From NCBI RefSeq assembly GCF_009389715.1, contig NC_052397.1:15634129-15698128 (forward strand): a stretch of 64,000 nt of DNA. Reading direction: 5' to 3'. The position numbers and the translations under genes are program-made. The notes below the pieces were generated by a model. That model was not told the DNA's origin. It saw only the letters and a program-made list of their open reading frames with translations, and searched no databases. The stretch is from Phoenix dactylifera. Its lineage: Eukaryota > Streptophyta > Magnoliopsida > Arecales > Arecaceae. Positions 10,997 to 22,984 of this stretch are shown piece by piece. Numbering within the stretch: position 1 is the first letter of the stretch; every line of letters begins with the position of its first letter.

Positions 10997-13900
10997 TCAT
11001 GTTGTCTCATTAAACACCATCATCTGTCGAGAAACAACCAGTGCACAAATATATTAGGAGCAACCAATCGACAAAACAGCATGCCAGAATGAAATGATAT
11101 GAAACATGTGCCTTCACTCATTAACAAAAGAATATTTGAGACATTTCGTATCAGTTATTAGAAAGCCAGGCTGTTAGACGCCGGATACTGAATTCCTTTC
11201 TGTTTTTATATTCATAGCCAACTCAAAACAATGCTGAACATGAATCAATAATTTTGAAGATAACCACTTTCTAAATATTTCTATTTTAGCAACTATATGC
11301 CCAGGATCTCCTCTCCTTTGGGCCTAATTTGCCTACCTAACAAGCATCATCATGTTTGGAGCTCCAGTGAACATTAAGAACCCCTGCAATGATGTAGAAG
11401 GCACTAATCACCAAAGTTCAACCGATATGGCCCATCATCAACAATGGTCAAACAACTAGGCAAACATATCGAATGCCCAATTTGTTTAATCAACATTTAG
11501 CAAATCTAAGAACATGTTCCCTGTGATTCTTTAAGTCTTGGAGTCGAGCCAATTGTCTTTGCAATAGAATACAGTCAACTAGAGTATTAAATGGTGATGC
11601 ATTATGTAATCTGAAAATTTTCTATGGTGAGTCTCCTCTTGCAGATTCAAGGGAAGCTCAGGTCCTTTCTATAGAAGAGGTCTTCCACTTTTCTATCTTG
11701 ACAATTCTGCCATTTGGTAACAGAACTCAGACTTCAACAATTAACCTATAGTTCCAAACAGTGATGTCCTAGGTCTCGAGGCTTCTCTCTACTCGAATTC
11801 AATCTCCACTCAACAACATGCCCATATCTTCTCTATATCTAGATTTATTTCCTTTCCACATAGACGAGTTCAACATCATTATGAACTCCTGGATATTTTA
11901 GTAGGATTTATCACCATTTCATTATTTAATTTGAGGATAAAGGTAATAATGTGGACAGTGAATAAAGAGAGACAGTTTAAGGATACTGTAATCAATCCTA
12001 CAATATCTACGTATGATTGTCAGTCATAGTGAGCGTGACTATGTCAATATATTTGGTCTTCAAGAGACAAAGGAATACTATTATTTCCTCAAACATCGAT
12101 GATTTGGATACTCAGTAGTTATAGAATATTCCAAATTTTTAAGATTTATGATGCCAGCAGGAGGATGGCATCTCTCAAACACAAACAAGGATCTCAAATC
12201 AAAGAATCGATATTGTAAATCCAAAGGTTTAAACAACACAAATATTACTATTAATGACACTCAGCTTTCAAAAATTCAATGCATGCCAATTCTGAAAACA
12301 AGTTTAATTTTATTGGCATGTTGGATAACTTGAGCAAATCCGACCAATGTTGATGGTCAGTCACCCACTAGAAAGTACACTGGTAACAGCATAAGACTAT
12401 TTGTCTGCACAGTCACCCAGCAGCACTTAGTCCAATATTGAAAAACTTTTATGTTTGATTGAACAAGAAGGCAGAAATGACTTGGTCATGCGAAAATGGG
12501 TACTCAGAAATTCATACAGCATGCATATATACACATATGAGAGATAGAGCCTAAAAATAAATAAATAAAAGCGGATGTCAAACTCCAAAAGGGGCTCTGC
12601 ATGGATGGATTTTCTGGGACCCACAAAGCCAATCCCGTATGTATAACCAATATGCACGCGACAAAAATCTTGAAGAGTAGGCATGTATAAAATTTACAAT
12701 GCGATCATCTTGCTTACAATAAGATTCCAAGTTTTCTATTTAAACTTTGCTAAGTCAGTATACTTATTTAATCAAAAAAATTGTTGGTAATATAAAATAT
12801 GATTACTATGAGAATGCTAGTAGAAAGACATTGCTCCATCAATCTGTATCTGCCTTGGATGAAGAAAAGAACAGGATTTAAAAGTTCAATGCACATCGTT
12901 AATAGAGCCATTGGTGTATGTACCAAAATACACAAGTAATCTAGAAGACTAAAAGTAAATCATAATATTGCTACAGATTATTTTGTTGACAAATACCACC
13001 CATTTGCCACGATAAAGCATACAATTGGTCACCTTGTATTCTACATTTCCCATATAAATTTTTTAAAAATCAGATATGTGAAAAAATGAATTGAGCTACA
13101 ACCCAATCTCTTTATGGCCGTCTTCTTTCACAACATTGGCTCTCTGTCATGCTACATTAGCTATGACTGTGTTCAACTTACAAACTACGCTATGACTGTG
13201 TTCAACTTACAAACTACTGCTTGACTGAAAATTTAAATGCAGTAAATGAACAACTTTACCGCTCAAATAGATGAAGGAATTGATAGTTATTATCACCACT
13301 AGAAAGAAAGCAGTTACCTTGCCACAGACTGGACAGGCATCACTTCTCTCGAACCACTCATATATACAACTAAGGTGGAAATGATGAGTGCACTGCATTA
13401 TAATCCTTGGATTTTCTGAAGTATATTCTGCAAACAAATGATTACGACAAAGTTACAAATGAGCATACTTTCAATATCACAAATACATGCTACAAAAGGC
13501 AATTTGTTATCCTCTGAAACAAAATATTATATTTTCAAAAGCACATATATTTTCAGCAGTTAAAATTAAACCCCACTTCTTGGCCAACCCGGATTGGCAT
13601 CTACGAAGAAAATAGATATTAAATATTAAAAAAAATCATCTAGGTAAAGGTTGCTTAATAAAACTGGACAATTCAATAGCAATGCTGTAAAGTACATGTG
13701 CCTTATACTGTAAAATAAATACTATTAGAGAGCCTGCCGCAGACTCATAGGTATCCACCTTCCTCACAAGCCAGAGAACGGGACGTCTTAATAAAGATAG
13801 GGTCAGGGGCGCGTCGGAACGGTAGCTACTTATTAAGGAACATATGAAAGAAATACAAAATGATGGGGAGAAAGAGGCTCACAGTACCTGTAGGCTTCAG

Positions 13901-16900
13901 TTTGACTTGGACAAATTTAAAAAGAAATTTTATAAAAATCACTAGAAAACACACATTAATACTATTAGTAGTAGCAACCCTTATAGATGCAAGCCAACCC
14001 AGGAGAAACCAGCTGCGGATTTGGTTAATAGCTTATGGAACAGGCATAATTGAAGCTCTAAACAAAAGTAATAAAATGATCAGATACAGGGGAGGCATAT
14101 AACATGTTGTATCACTAATATACAAACATAAATAGGTCTGTAAGATCTATTACAAATGACATTGGTTAAGGAGGAAACAAAAAGATGCTGCATTATGCTC
14201 TGAGTCCATCAACAGTAGGTACAACTACAAAAAATCAACAAAGCTCAGACATCATTGCAATAAAGAATAAATCAAAGCTTCGCATATAACAAAGCTTAGA
14301 CATCATTGCAATAAGAATCAATCAAAGCTTCGCATACAACAAAGCTTAGACATCATTGCAATAAAGAATCAATCAAATCTTCGGATCTTTTTTAAACACG
14401 AAGATGATGCTAATTTATGGTTTCCATATCAGGAGGGTCAAATGGGGGTCCCGGAGGTTAACCTGCCACAGGAACTTCTAGAAAAAAAATCAACCTGCTG
14501 GCAGCTGATGTCAGGTATATCAAGCCGAAACAAATATAAGACTAGTTCATTTCTTACTAAATCTTACGGATGGATACAAGAACCATGAGAGAAGAACATC
14601 TTTCACAATTAGATATGCATTAGAAATCAAAATAGATGAAGGTGTGGTTCCCAAAAATTGGAGGTAGTATTGTGCTACGTGTAGGCAATTGACGTGTAAC
14701 TAAAAGAAAATTAAGGAATGTACCAAGGTTTGCCATCTCGATATCAAATTCTTTACCGGTACCATCCTGATATAATGTCGAGATGCCTAGTGCGGCAGCC
14801 AATTTGGCATACCGACACGATACGCTCCTCATTCTACGTATGGGTCCGCTGCCGATATGGCATAGCACGCCTGGTATGCACCGACACCAATAGGTACATC
14901 GTACCATGGAATGTTCCAAAGCCAACATCAAATGAATAAGACAACAAAGTCATGAAAATAACCAATTGCATAGATCAACGTGGGCTTATATTATTTCAGT
15001 AAGTACATGAGATGCCAGAAATATTGTTTAACCAAGAGCAAATGCATGAGTCACGAGGGAAGGTTTGTAAAACAAGCCTCATATCGTCTCTCAACAGAGT
15101 AATTATGCTATATACATTAAAACAATGGTTCCTTGGATGCTTACATCTTAATATACTTTAAAACAATGGTTCCTTGGATGCTTACATCTTAAATATTAAG
15201 AGTGCAGAATACTGTAATTTTTTAAGAAAATAGAAAATTATTTATGAGACTACAAAGATCGGGAAGCGGCGGCTCAAGGAAGTCTTGGTAAGATTTGGAG
15301 AATTTCTTTTCTAAAGACAATATCATATTTACAAGAGCAAGCTGGGTTCTTCATGCTTTCATCGGGCATATCTGGGATGAGAAGAATGAAAGGATTTTCG
15401 ACAATGCAAAGCTATCAAAAGTCTAAAGGTTCAAGTTGATAGAAGATCAAGATCTTATATTAAGTCACAAAATTAAACTTCAGATATATTTCAATTTGGT
15501 CATGATTGTTCGTCATAGATAAAAAGGGGGAAACTTTAAGTGCAGGAAAAGAGGCTTACCTAAAAATGTATAGCATGGAGTTGCAGATCTTGGAATAAAA
15601 ACATGTCATTGCTTTTCTTGTTTTGGATTGTTTGGGTTGTACAATGTATGCCATACCGGTTTGAAAAATGAATACCACAAATAATTCCAAAATAGAACCA
15701 TAAAGACCAGATATACATTATCACTTGCATATGTGGAACATTAAGAAAAGAACCACAAACATGTTACCCATTTCAATTAGCTTAGCAACAGGGCATAAAA
15801 GACATCAGAAGTACTTGCAAGAGAGCCATCAAGTAAAATCGCTCTAGCAGTTTTTATAGTGGATGTCATGGTCACCAAGCAAATCTTGGAATCTAATAAT
15901 GCATGTGCATAAGTCCCAACATCCTAGCACAGCAAGAGTCCATAAATATTTATTGGACTTCATATTTATAAACAAGATGTAATTCCTTCTACAATATGGC
16001 AACAAAGTGGTAAATGGATATCCACATAGGGACTGAAAGTCCTAATGATAGTGCATGCTCCTCTACAAGAAAAAATCAACCTGATATATGTAGCCACTAC
16101 AGTAGGTTTCTAATCCAAGGATTGCAATACCATGGCGAACCACTCAGTTCAGTCAGTATCATACCATACCAACCTCGAACTAGGATGGTTAATGGTCTTG
16201 GTACAGGATTTTGCCTGAACCAGTGTAAACTGGTTTTTTTCCGAGCCGAACTACCCAGAACTGTTCGGTTCCAAGCAGTTTGGCATGGTTAGGGCCCCTT
16301 ACCAGTTCAAAGCCTCAATAATTGGAGGAGAAAGGAATATAGAACCCTTTTCCCCCTCTGTTTCAAGGTAGGAGAGAAGAAAGAGAGGAGGAGAGGAGAA
16401 AGAGATGGAGAGAGTGGAAGGGTGAGTTGTTCCTCTGATCTAGATATTTCTCGCTTCCATTTTTCTTGTCACATCCTGTAAATGGACAGATATTGAAACA
16501 TACAGAGAAATAATGACGAGATGTTATATTTGGGCACGATTTCATTAGTCAGATCTATGCAATGGTAGGGGTGGCTATCAAGTCAGGTCGGATGCAAGTC
16601 AAGTCAAAAATTTGCCAACCCAAACCCGACTTGTTTGTTAAACAGATCAAAAGTCCAATTCCAAACCTAACCTTTTTATTAAACAGGCAACCCAACATGA
16701 TCCACATAAGCTATTTAATAAACTGGTTGAATCAAGTTAAAGAAGTTAAATGGGTTAAACAAGTCTTATATGGCTTAAATGGGTTTTAAACAAGTTGCGC
16801 AAGTCTTAAATGGATTAAACAGGTTGGTTCATGACCTAACCCACTTTAAACGGGTCTAAATGGGCTAAATAGGTTAGAAGTTTCAACCTAAAAGCAACCC

Positions 16901-19900
16901 ATTTAATTAACAAGTCTAGGTGGGGCGACCCGTTTATGACCTGGACCTATTTATGCTAAAACCTAAACCTGCTTAATGTAGGTCGATTGCAGGTTAGGAT
17001 GCTAGGTCGAGTCATAAATTGCCACCCCTCAACAATTTGTACAATTTTTTTTTAAAATTCTTCATGTCTATTATACAATCACACCATTCTTTAGACACGT
17101 AACATAAGAAATTAAGTATATTATATTTAAACATTGAAAGCAAACTCATAGAACACTATTTTTGCACTCAAAAGTAAATAAAGAACGATTTAAAACTTGA
17201 AATAAAAAATATATTTTTTGGTGCGCCGATACAATACAATATGGCATAGTACCATACCTTACCGGTCTCCTACTTGTACACAGTTTGATACCGAGACTAC
17301 AAACCTTTGTCTGATCCACCGATTGTCCTTCTAGGTTAGCTGCATGTGCTTTCTTGCCTACCGTTGCCTTGATCAAGAACCGGACACCAAATGAAGGCAT
17401 AGATATCAAGTTGAGAGCTGGTCATGAAACCTTCTCAAACTGTGATGGATAACATCCTAATCCATAAAGTCAATACTCATTACAATATAAATATTATAAG
17501 TCTTGTCATTAAATAGTTTTAGGACTTAGTAATTAGAACACATAGTAGCAGCTTCTGACGCCATTCCCTGACCAAAGATTCTGTAGTATTCACTATGAAT
17601 TGATTTTGAATCTCAAAATCCCTCCTTATCATTACAGTATGGCAAGATTTATCTCATCAGCAAGGTCTCTCTAGAGTAAGATGTTGCCTTTGTCACAAGA
17701 ATGAGTTAATATTTTTTTGCTGAACAATGAGTTAATATTTTTGAAGGGCTTATTAATACAAATCTAGTGAAGAAGCTTAGAATTCCAGATAAAGAAAAAA
17801 GCTAAACAGGATAATTTTTTTCAGAGATTAAAAGCTCCCAACAAAACAGCATATGTGCGGTGATCCTGAGGTCTAGCATACTACAAAACAGTTAGGGACA
17901 TATGGTGTGATCTGCTCCTTGTGTGACCCTTTCATGTCAGTATTTCGTATATATTTTCCTTAGTCCATGTATTACTCTACTGCTTAGTCCTATAGAATAC
18001 AACTTGAATTTGCATTATCAATAGAATAGAGAAAATCAAATTTGTTCTTTTGGACATGGCAGATAGAGCTGACAAACGAGATGTCACATAAGAAAAACTT
18101 TAGTTTAGCTCGTAAAGAGACCATATAATACAGGGTTGCTGTTATCTACCTTCAAGACATATTGGGCACACATCTTCATCTTCAGATGAAGGAAAAAAAT
18201 AAGTCGCTCCCTTTGTGTCTTCTGTCAAGGGGTGCTTCAGGGAGGACTCAGAATGGCACAACTTGGACCCCCCTTCATAGTTAGATCCATGCCACTTGTC
18301 TAGTCTGCTCCTTGATTCTATTTCAGTATCGTTACTATTTCTTCTCAGTGGTTCAGATTCCTCATGGAAATGGCTTGAAGACTTATCACGCCTTGAGATA
18401 AGTCCATCATATTGTGGCCGTGAGCATCTAGGATCATCATAAGGTAAAGGCCTTGGAGGAGCGCAGTATGTATCCGGTATAGAATCATCTGTGACTAGTG
18501 CAGCAGAAGCTAAAGGAGCAGTCCCCTGCCTGGACGAAGGGATAGCACGCACTTCCCCTCTTCGAAATAAAGCCGTGTACTGCAAAGATGAAAGAAAAAG
18601 ACAGCTTACCACGTGCATATCATAAATTTCAAATAAGTAGTCCATTTTTCAAGATACTTTAAATATCAAAAACAGTGTATGGCACTAAATTCAACACCAG
18701 ATTGTGTAATATCCCCGCCCAGCTTATTCACTACCATAATATTATCACCCAAGTTCACATATTATGGATATTAAATTTGTCCACGTCAAGGATATAATTT
18801 ATTATCTACCGCTACAAATGTAAGGAGACACAAAGGTACATAAATTTAGATACAATATGAGCACCGTTGAAATAAATTAAGTGTGCTTGTTCTCAAAAAG
18901 ATATAAAACAAAATTGCAATAACGGTCTTCAAGTGAAAATGTGGAAATGTATCCTTCCTTCATGTGAATTAGCAAAGGGAAAAACAATTCTTCAAGTGTA
19001 TACCTATTTATAACATTTAAAAGGAGTGCCTATATGTGATAAAAATATGATGATTTCAATAACCATTGGAAACATGAGGTAAAGTACTTTAGATAGACAG
19101 TTATTGAATGTTTGTAGTTGTAGCCTGAATTTTATGGCAAGTGTAACTTTAAATAGACAGTAGCCAATCATGATGCAGGATTCTGCCAAACATGAGATTC
19201 AAGACCTGCAAGAATGGATAGATATAATTCCCATGTTCCCTCCAGGCAAGTTTAACTTCCACAAACATCTATAAGCACACTAGCTACTTCTCTAAAAAAA
19301 GGTAATCACACTGGTTACCACAAGTAGATTGCAGCAGGTAATGATAGAAACATCATAAGTGTTGTGACACCCAAGCATAGTAAGTATTCGCACAAATGCT
19401 GCATATCTATGGTAATAATGGGTTTGACTAGAACAAGAACATATTGCCTAATACGAAAAATTATTCTTGTCCATATAAACCCAAATCAAAAGTTGTTCTT
19501 CTCATGCATGTTTATAACCCAGCAAATCAGCATCACCAGTCATGTAAATGTCTTTAAGATATGTCAGTAATGGTTTCTTCGCATCTGTCACAATTCACTA
19601 GGAGGCAGCAATAAAATTAGCCCTTATTTGGCCTGCAAATGCCACGATCTGAAAGAGTCTATTTATGTTAACAATATATAATAGATCTCACATCTACTAA
19701 TATGAAATAGGAAAGGCTTTGAGCAGGCCGGCCCCAAAGTCTCAAGCCAGGCCCTACGAATATAATATAAGAGAAAAAGAAAAACTTAGATTCCCGCTCC
19801 TCTCCTAGGCTGGGCTCAGCAAATAAAAATAAACTGCACATGCATCAGACATGCTGGACTCCAATCATAGATGAATGAACAAAATTCCAAACAAAGAAGA

Positions 19901-22900
19901 CAGGTTTCTTTGTCAACCACGATGTACTAAAAACACAAAACTGGAGGCAAAAAAAGAACCACTGCATGTCAACCAAGACTAAATTATGAGAAAAGGAAAA
20001 TTTGAAGAGATTACCGAAAGTTGGATAGATTATAGCCAAAAAAACAGGAACAGTATGCTTTGTATATTGCAAAATATTCTGCTGAGCATTCAAGACCAAC
20101 TGAAATGTGAAATAGAATTCGTTCATCCTAGTAAAAAAAATTTTATGGGCATCTCCAAAATTAGGGGGCATTATTACATAATCAATTCTCATAATATCTA
20201 TACAAAGGGGTTAGTTTGATGTAAAGGAGCAAACTTTATAGATTATAAGCATTTGCGTTCTACAGATATCAACACAGTTTATAATAATCAGAAAGTGGAA
20301 AAACATATAAAGGCATGACTGGTTACTCCAAGTCATATCAGGTCTGAATCCAGTTCTGCAGCTTTGCCTTCAGTTTGGGTTCACAAGACCCTTTGGCTCA
20401 TCTTCAATCAAAAGTTGGGCAAGCCAGAGGGTGGGGATAGCCATCTCTATACCTAGGCACTTAGCAGCTCCCACCTACTTTGAATAAGAAATTATGATGC
20501 TTCTGGCCTTCAGTACTCCACTGGTGCAGTGGCCATGGCTTCCTTCATAGTTTTGATAGTAAATCAAGGGTTCAAAACTCATGCATTCTAGCACCATGCC
20601 CCCCATGACCAGTATAACAGGGGCCTCTACACATTGGTACCAGGCAAACCAGGCAGGTATTATGGCCTATCTTGTTGGATGTATCGACGCCCAGTGATGC
20701 TTGACACATTTTCCTTTTTCTTGCATTTGTACTGAGGCATATCAAGGCGTTCTGCGCACGTGTACCGCCCCATATCAAGGATTGTACCATACAGACCAGC
20801 CCAACTATCTATAAAGTAGCAAACTTGGCTCATGAAGCAGATATCAGATTTAGCAGGTTTAATAGCACCAAACAAGATGCACCACCCACAATATCTTAAC
20901 CTCTAGTATTTCTCAGCCAACATGGAAATTTGCCTCAATAGCTATCCACCTTATGACAAATATTCCCTTTGTTCTAACTAGTCATAGTGAAACATTTTCT
21001 TCATCCAGTGCAACCTACCATGTAGGCCTCCTTTACTTGTTTTAAATTTCAATGTTTTCAATTGGCTCTGCAGGTTGTATACGGATATCAAATCCTATCA
21101 AAGGTCAACTCCTTTCAACAAGCATAAAATTCTCATTTCCCACTACTTCTATCTATGCCTTCTTTAGTCTGCTCCTCTTTTTCAAAACCTTCAAATTAAA
21201 TTTGCAACTAACCAACACTCACTAACTTCTAATAATTTCACTCACTTTATTTTCTACAACTGCTACCCCTAGCACCTGTGCAGGACTCCTATCACTTTTT
21301 CAATTTTCAGGTTTTACTGAAAAACTTCGCATCCTCATTTTTGAAATGCATATCCTAGTCAGCACTTCTATAGCTCCGCAATCAAGTATGTGCAATGAAA
21401 ATAGTTTATTAGATATCACCTGAACTTTCAAGGATAATTTATGAATGGTTACCACCAACAATCTGCATGTGAAATTTATCTACGTATTCCTATCTCAGGC
21501 ATTCTCAACCATCATTTTATCTTTTGTAAAATGAATGTAGACAGCGAAAACACTTACCTGTTCAATCAATTCTCAACTCCACCCATGTCCCGAACAAAGG
21601 CATATCCAATTCTGTGAATATCATCCCCTGAAACTGCTATAGTCCTGACGTACAATTCACTTAGTTCACTGTCCCAACAACACATATTCTATTATTTACA
21701 GAGTAGTAAGCAACAGCAGCCTCCTTGTGATACCAATAGTGCATTTGTAACAAGCATAAATGTTAACATCAGAGAGCAAAAAAATCCTCAGCGTTCCCAT
21801 AAATAACTCATATTCATATCTTACCAAGTAAATATCGTACAGAAAATTTTAGAAAAGACAATGAAGGCAACTCAGGGCGTGTTATAACTGAATATCATAA
21901 AGTTAATAGGGACAAGAGATCTCTGACAGACAAAGCTATCAGAATGGATAGATTAACTACTTTCAAACTTTAAAAGCATTTAGAAAAAAATAAAACCTCT
22001 AAGTTTCTAATGGCTTCTTCTAAGTTCGAAGGACAATCTACACTATTAAGTGATTTAAGAAACTCTTTACCCACATTAGTCTTCTGCTACCTGATTCCAG
22101 ATTCATGACAAGAAGAGTATATAACTAATGATGGACCATTCATAATCTTCCACATTATGCCACACACTTTCATGACAAAGACAAATTGATAAGTGCATAG
22201 AAATAAGATTTGGAGGTTACATTCATAGCTCTTGAAAGTTTTACGATGTTACGCTTATGCAGATGTTTTCATAAGCAACTAGATAGAAAATATATAATAG
22301 TATACCCTCACCTGCTTGTGGGGACCAAACCTCACAAGTATAAAAGCGTCTCCACTAGTCACTGCTCGTCAGAACATAATTAAATTCTTTGTTGGTCATG
22401 TCTTGTATCCGACCCTCAAACTAATATAGTTCCAGTTTGCTTTAAGTTCAATCCTGTATTCTTTTTATCACAATGCAGAAGTATTGGAACACAGATGACG
22501 AAACAAACCATGATACTCCATAAAGTTTATGCATGTAAGAACTGTATACTAATTTCATCTTAAATGTCTGAAAGTTTCAACCAGTCATTCTACTTGTCAT
22601 CCTGTCAAACTCAGCCAAAAGTCCTGGACAAAAACAAGTAACAATTGGTAAATTTTCAGGGCAAAAGAACAGGCAGCAGGCTAATTGCAATGCTAATTTT
22701 TTTCCTTAAAATGTGACAAGAAGGTTTCTAAGTTCCCAATATCATGCAAAACCCCAACATCAAGGAAATTTAAGAAATGATATCAAACTTCAAACATACT
22801 GCATGTCTCTTTTTTTTTAGGATAAACATACTGCATGTATCTTTTTTTTTAAGGATAAACATACTGCATGTATCAACTGCTGAGCCAAGCATCTGAAACA

Positions 22901-22984
22901 GATGCAGTGTCTATAAACTGAAGCATTGTCATGTGTGTATTCTTCGAAATCTTCGATGTGCAAGCAGGAACAAACAGATCCCAT
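10997..22984 (-). CDS. RING-H2 E3 ubiquitin-protein ligase, At3g02290-like
   Basis: Predicted 228-aa E3 ubiquitin ligase; plant homologues are about 230 aa. Coding exons on the minus strand: 22984-22865 (120 bp, starts MGSVCSCLHIEDFEEYTHDN), 18579-18150 (430 bp, from YTALFRRGEVRAIPSS to EDEDVCPICLE), 13427-13318 (110 bp, YTSENPRIIMQCTHHFHLSC to CPVCGK) and 11023-10997 (27 bp, MMVFNETT then TGA). All junctions are GT-AG with matching phase. The ring ligands are C178, C181, C196, H198, H201, C204, C215 and C218, a complete C3H2C3 set. MGSVCSC at the N terminus suits lipid modification (Gly2 and Cys), an inference. The start is chosen because MGSVC is the conserved family N terminus. Upstream 5' UTR exons probably lie between 23000 and 23800. 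Oddities are a tandemly triplicated first splice donor and a tiny last coding exon. The gene is convergent with the MADS gene. Confidence 0.92.
11024..13317 (-). other. RING gene intron 3
   Basis: A 2.3-kb intron separating the RING exon from the 27-bp last coding exon. The donor is AAG|GTAACT (minus strand, next to 13317) and the acceptor CGACAG (next to 11024). It is AT-rich, with a 29-bp tandem duplication at 13161-13217 and nothing else recognisable. Confidence 0.7.
13161..13217. repeat. 29-bp tandem duplication
   Basis: CTATGACTGTGTTCAACTTA occurs at 13161 and again at 13190, followed both times by CAAACTAC. It lies in intron 3 of the RING gene and is almost identical between copies. 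Confidence 0.85.
14237..14386. repeat. 50-bp tandem repeat, three units
   Basis: The unit begins AACAAAGCTYAGACATCATT and continues through GCAATAA and AATCAAA. Starts are at 14237, 14288 and 14338, so units are 50-51 bp. The third ends in a diverged TCTTCGG. It lies within RING gene intron 2. Confidence 0.9.
14743..14925. repeat. GGTACC-rich dispersed repeat, copy 2
   Basis: Begins near TTCTTTACCGGTACCATCC and runs through GGCATACCGACACGATACG, GATATGGCATAGCACG and ATCGTACCATGG. It shares the alternating TACC/GGTA, GATACG/CATACC vocabulary of the copies at 3068, 16093, 17213 and 20616. It is a degenerate non-coding copy. Confidence 0.4.
15117..15191. repeat. 41-bp tandem duplication
   Basis: TTAAAACAATGGTTCCTTGG followed by ATGCTTACATCTTAA occurs at 15117 and again at 15158, with an identical core. 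It lies within RING gene intron 2. Confidence 0.88.
16093..16310. repeat. GGTACC-rich dispersed repeat, copy 3
   Basis: Runs from AATACCATGGCGAACCACTC through ATCATACCATACCAACC, GTCTTGGTACAGG, CCAGTGTAAACTGG and CTGTTCGGTTCC. Self-complementary pieces (CCAGT...ACTGG, GAACC...GGTTC) suggest the repeat unit is built from short inverted motifs. Related to the copies at 3068, 14743, 17213 and 20616. Confidence 0.4.
16567..17029. mobile_element. hAT-like MITE with AGGGGTGGC ends
   Basis: A 463-bp segment starts AGGGGTGGCTATCAAGTCAG and ends GTCATAAATTGCCACCCCT, so its termini AGGGGTGGC are inverted repeats; the sub-terminal TCA/GTC words also match. The interior is a series of degenerate AAACAGGT/AAATGGGTTAAAC words with no coding frame. 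AGGGGTGGC-type ends resemble those of small hAT-derived elements in plants. A clean 8-bp target duplication is not visible, which limits the call. Confidence 0.5.
17213..17400. repeat. GGTACC-rich dispersed repeat, copy 4
   Basis: Runs from TGGTGCGCCGATACAATAC through ATGGCATAGTACCATACC, TTACCGGTCTCC and TTGATACCGAGAC, the same word set as the other dispersed copies. Non-coding and degenerate, inside RING gene intron 2. Confidence 0.4.
18580..22864 (-). other. RING gene intron 1
   Basis: A 4.3-kb intron between the MGSVC exon and the large central exon. It contains a GGTACC-rich repeat copy near 20616-20812 and the tandem donor copies at 22793-22864. The rest is AT-rich with no recognisable genes. 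Confidence 0.7.
20616..20812. repeat. GGTACC-rich dispersed repeat, copy 5
   Basis: Runs from AGGGGCCTCTACACATTGG and GGTACCAGGCAAACC through CATATCAAGGCGTTC, GTACCGCCCCATATC and TTGTACCATACAGACC. It shares the GGTACC/CATATC words and block size with the four other copies. Confidence 0.35.
22793..22874 (-). repeat. Tandem triplication of the RING exon 1 splice donor
   Basis: The word AAACATACTGCATGT (plus strand) occurs three times, near 22792, 22824 and 22857, spaced 32 and 33 bp and separated by T-runs plus AGGATA. On the minus strand each copy reads ACATGCA|GTATGTTT, so each holds a consensus donor. The copy used here ends exon 1 at 22865. Using the middle copy would add 33 in-frame bases (11 codons). 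Reaching the third copy would read through a TAA. Confidence 0.85.

Larger units (their letters stand above)
13428..18149 (-). other. RING gene intron 2 with repeat insertions
   Basis: A 4.7-kb intron splitting the RING finger between its first CxxC pair and the remainder. It contains a three-unit 50-bp tandem repeat (14237-14386), a 41-bp duplication (15117-15191), GGTACC-rich dispersed repeats (14743-14925, 16093-16310, 17213-17400) and a hAT-like MITE (16567-17029). No other coding sequence was found. Confidence 0.7.
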
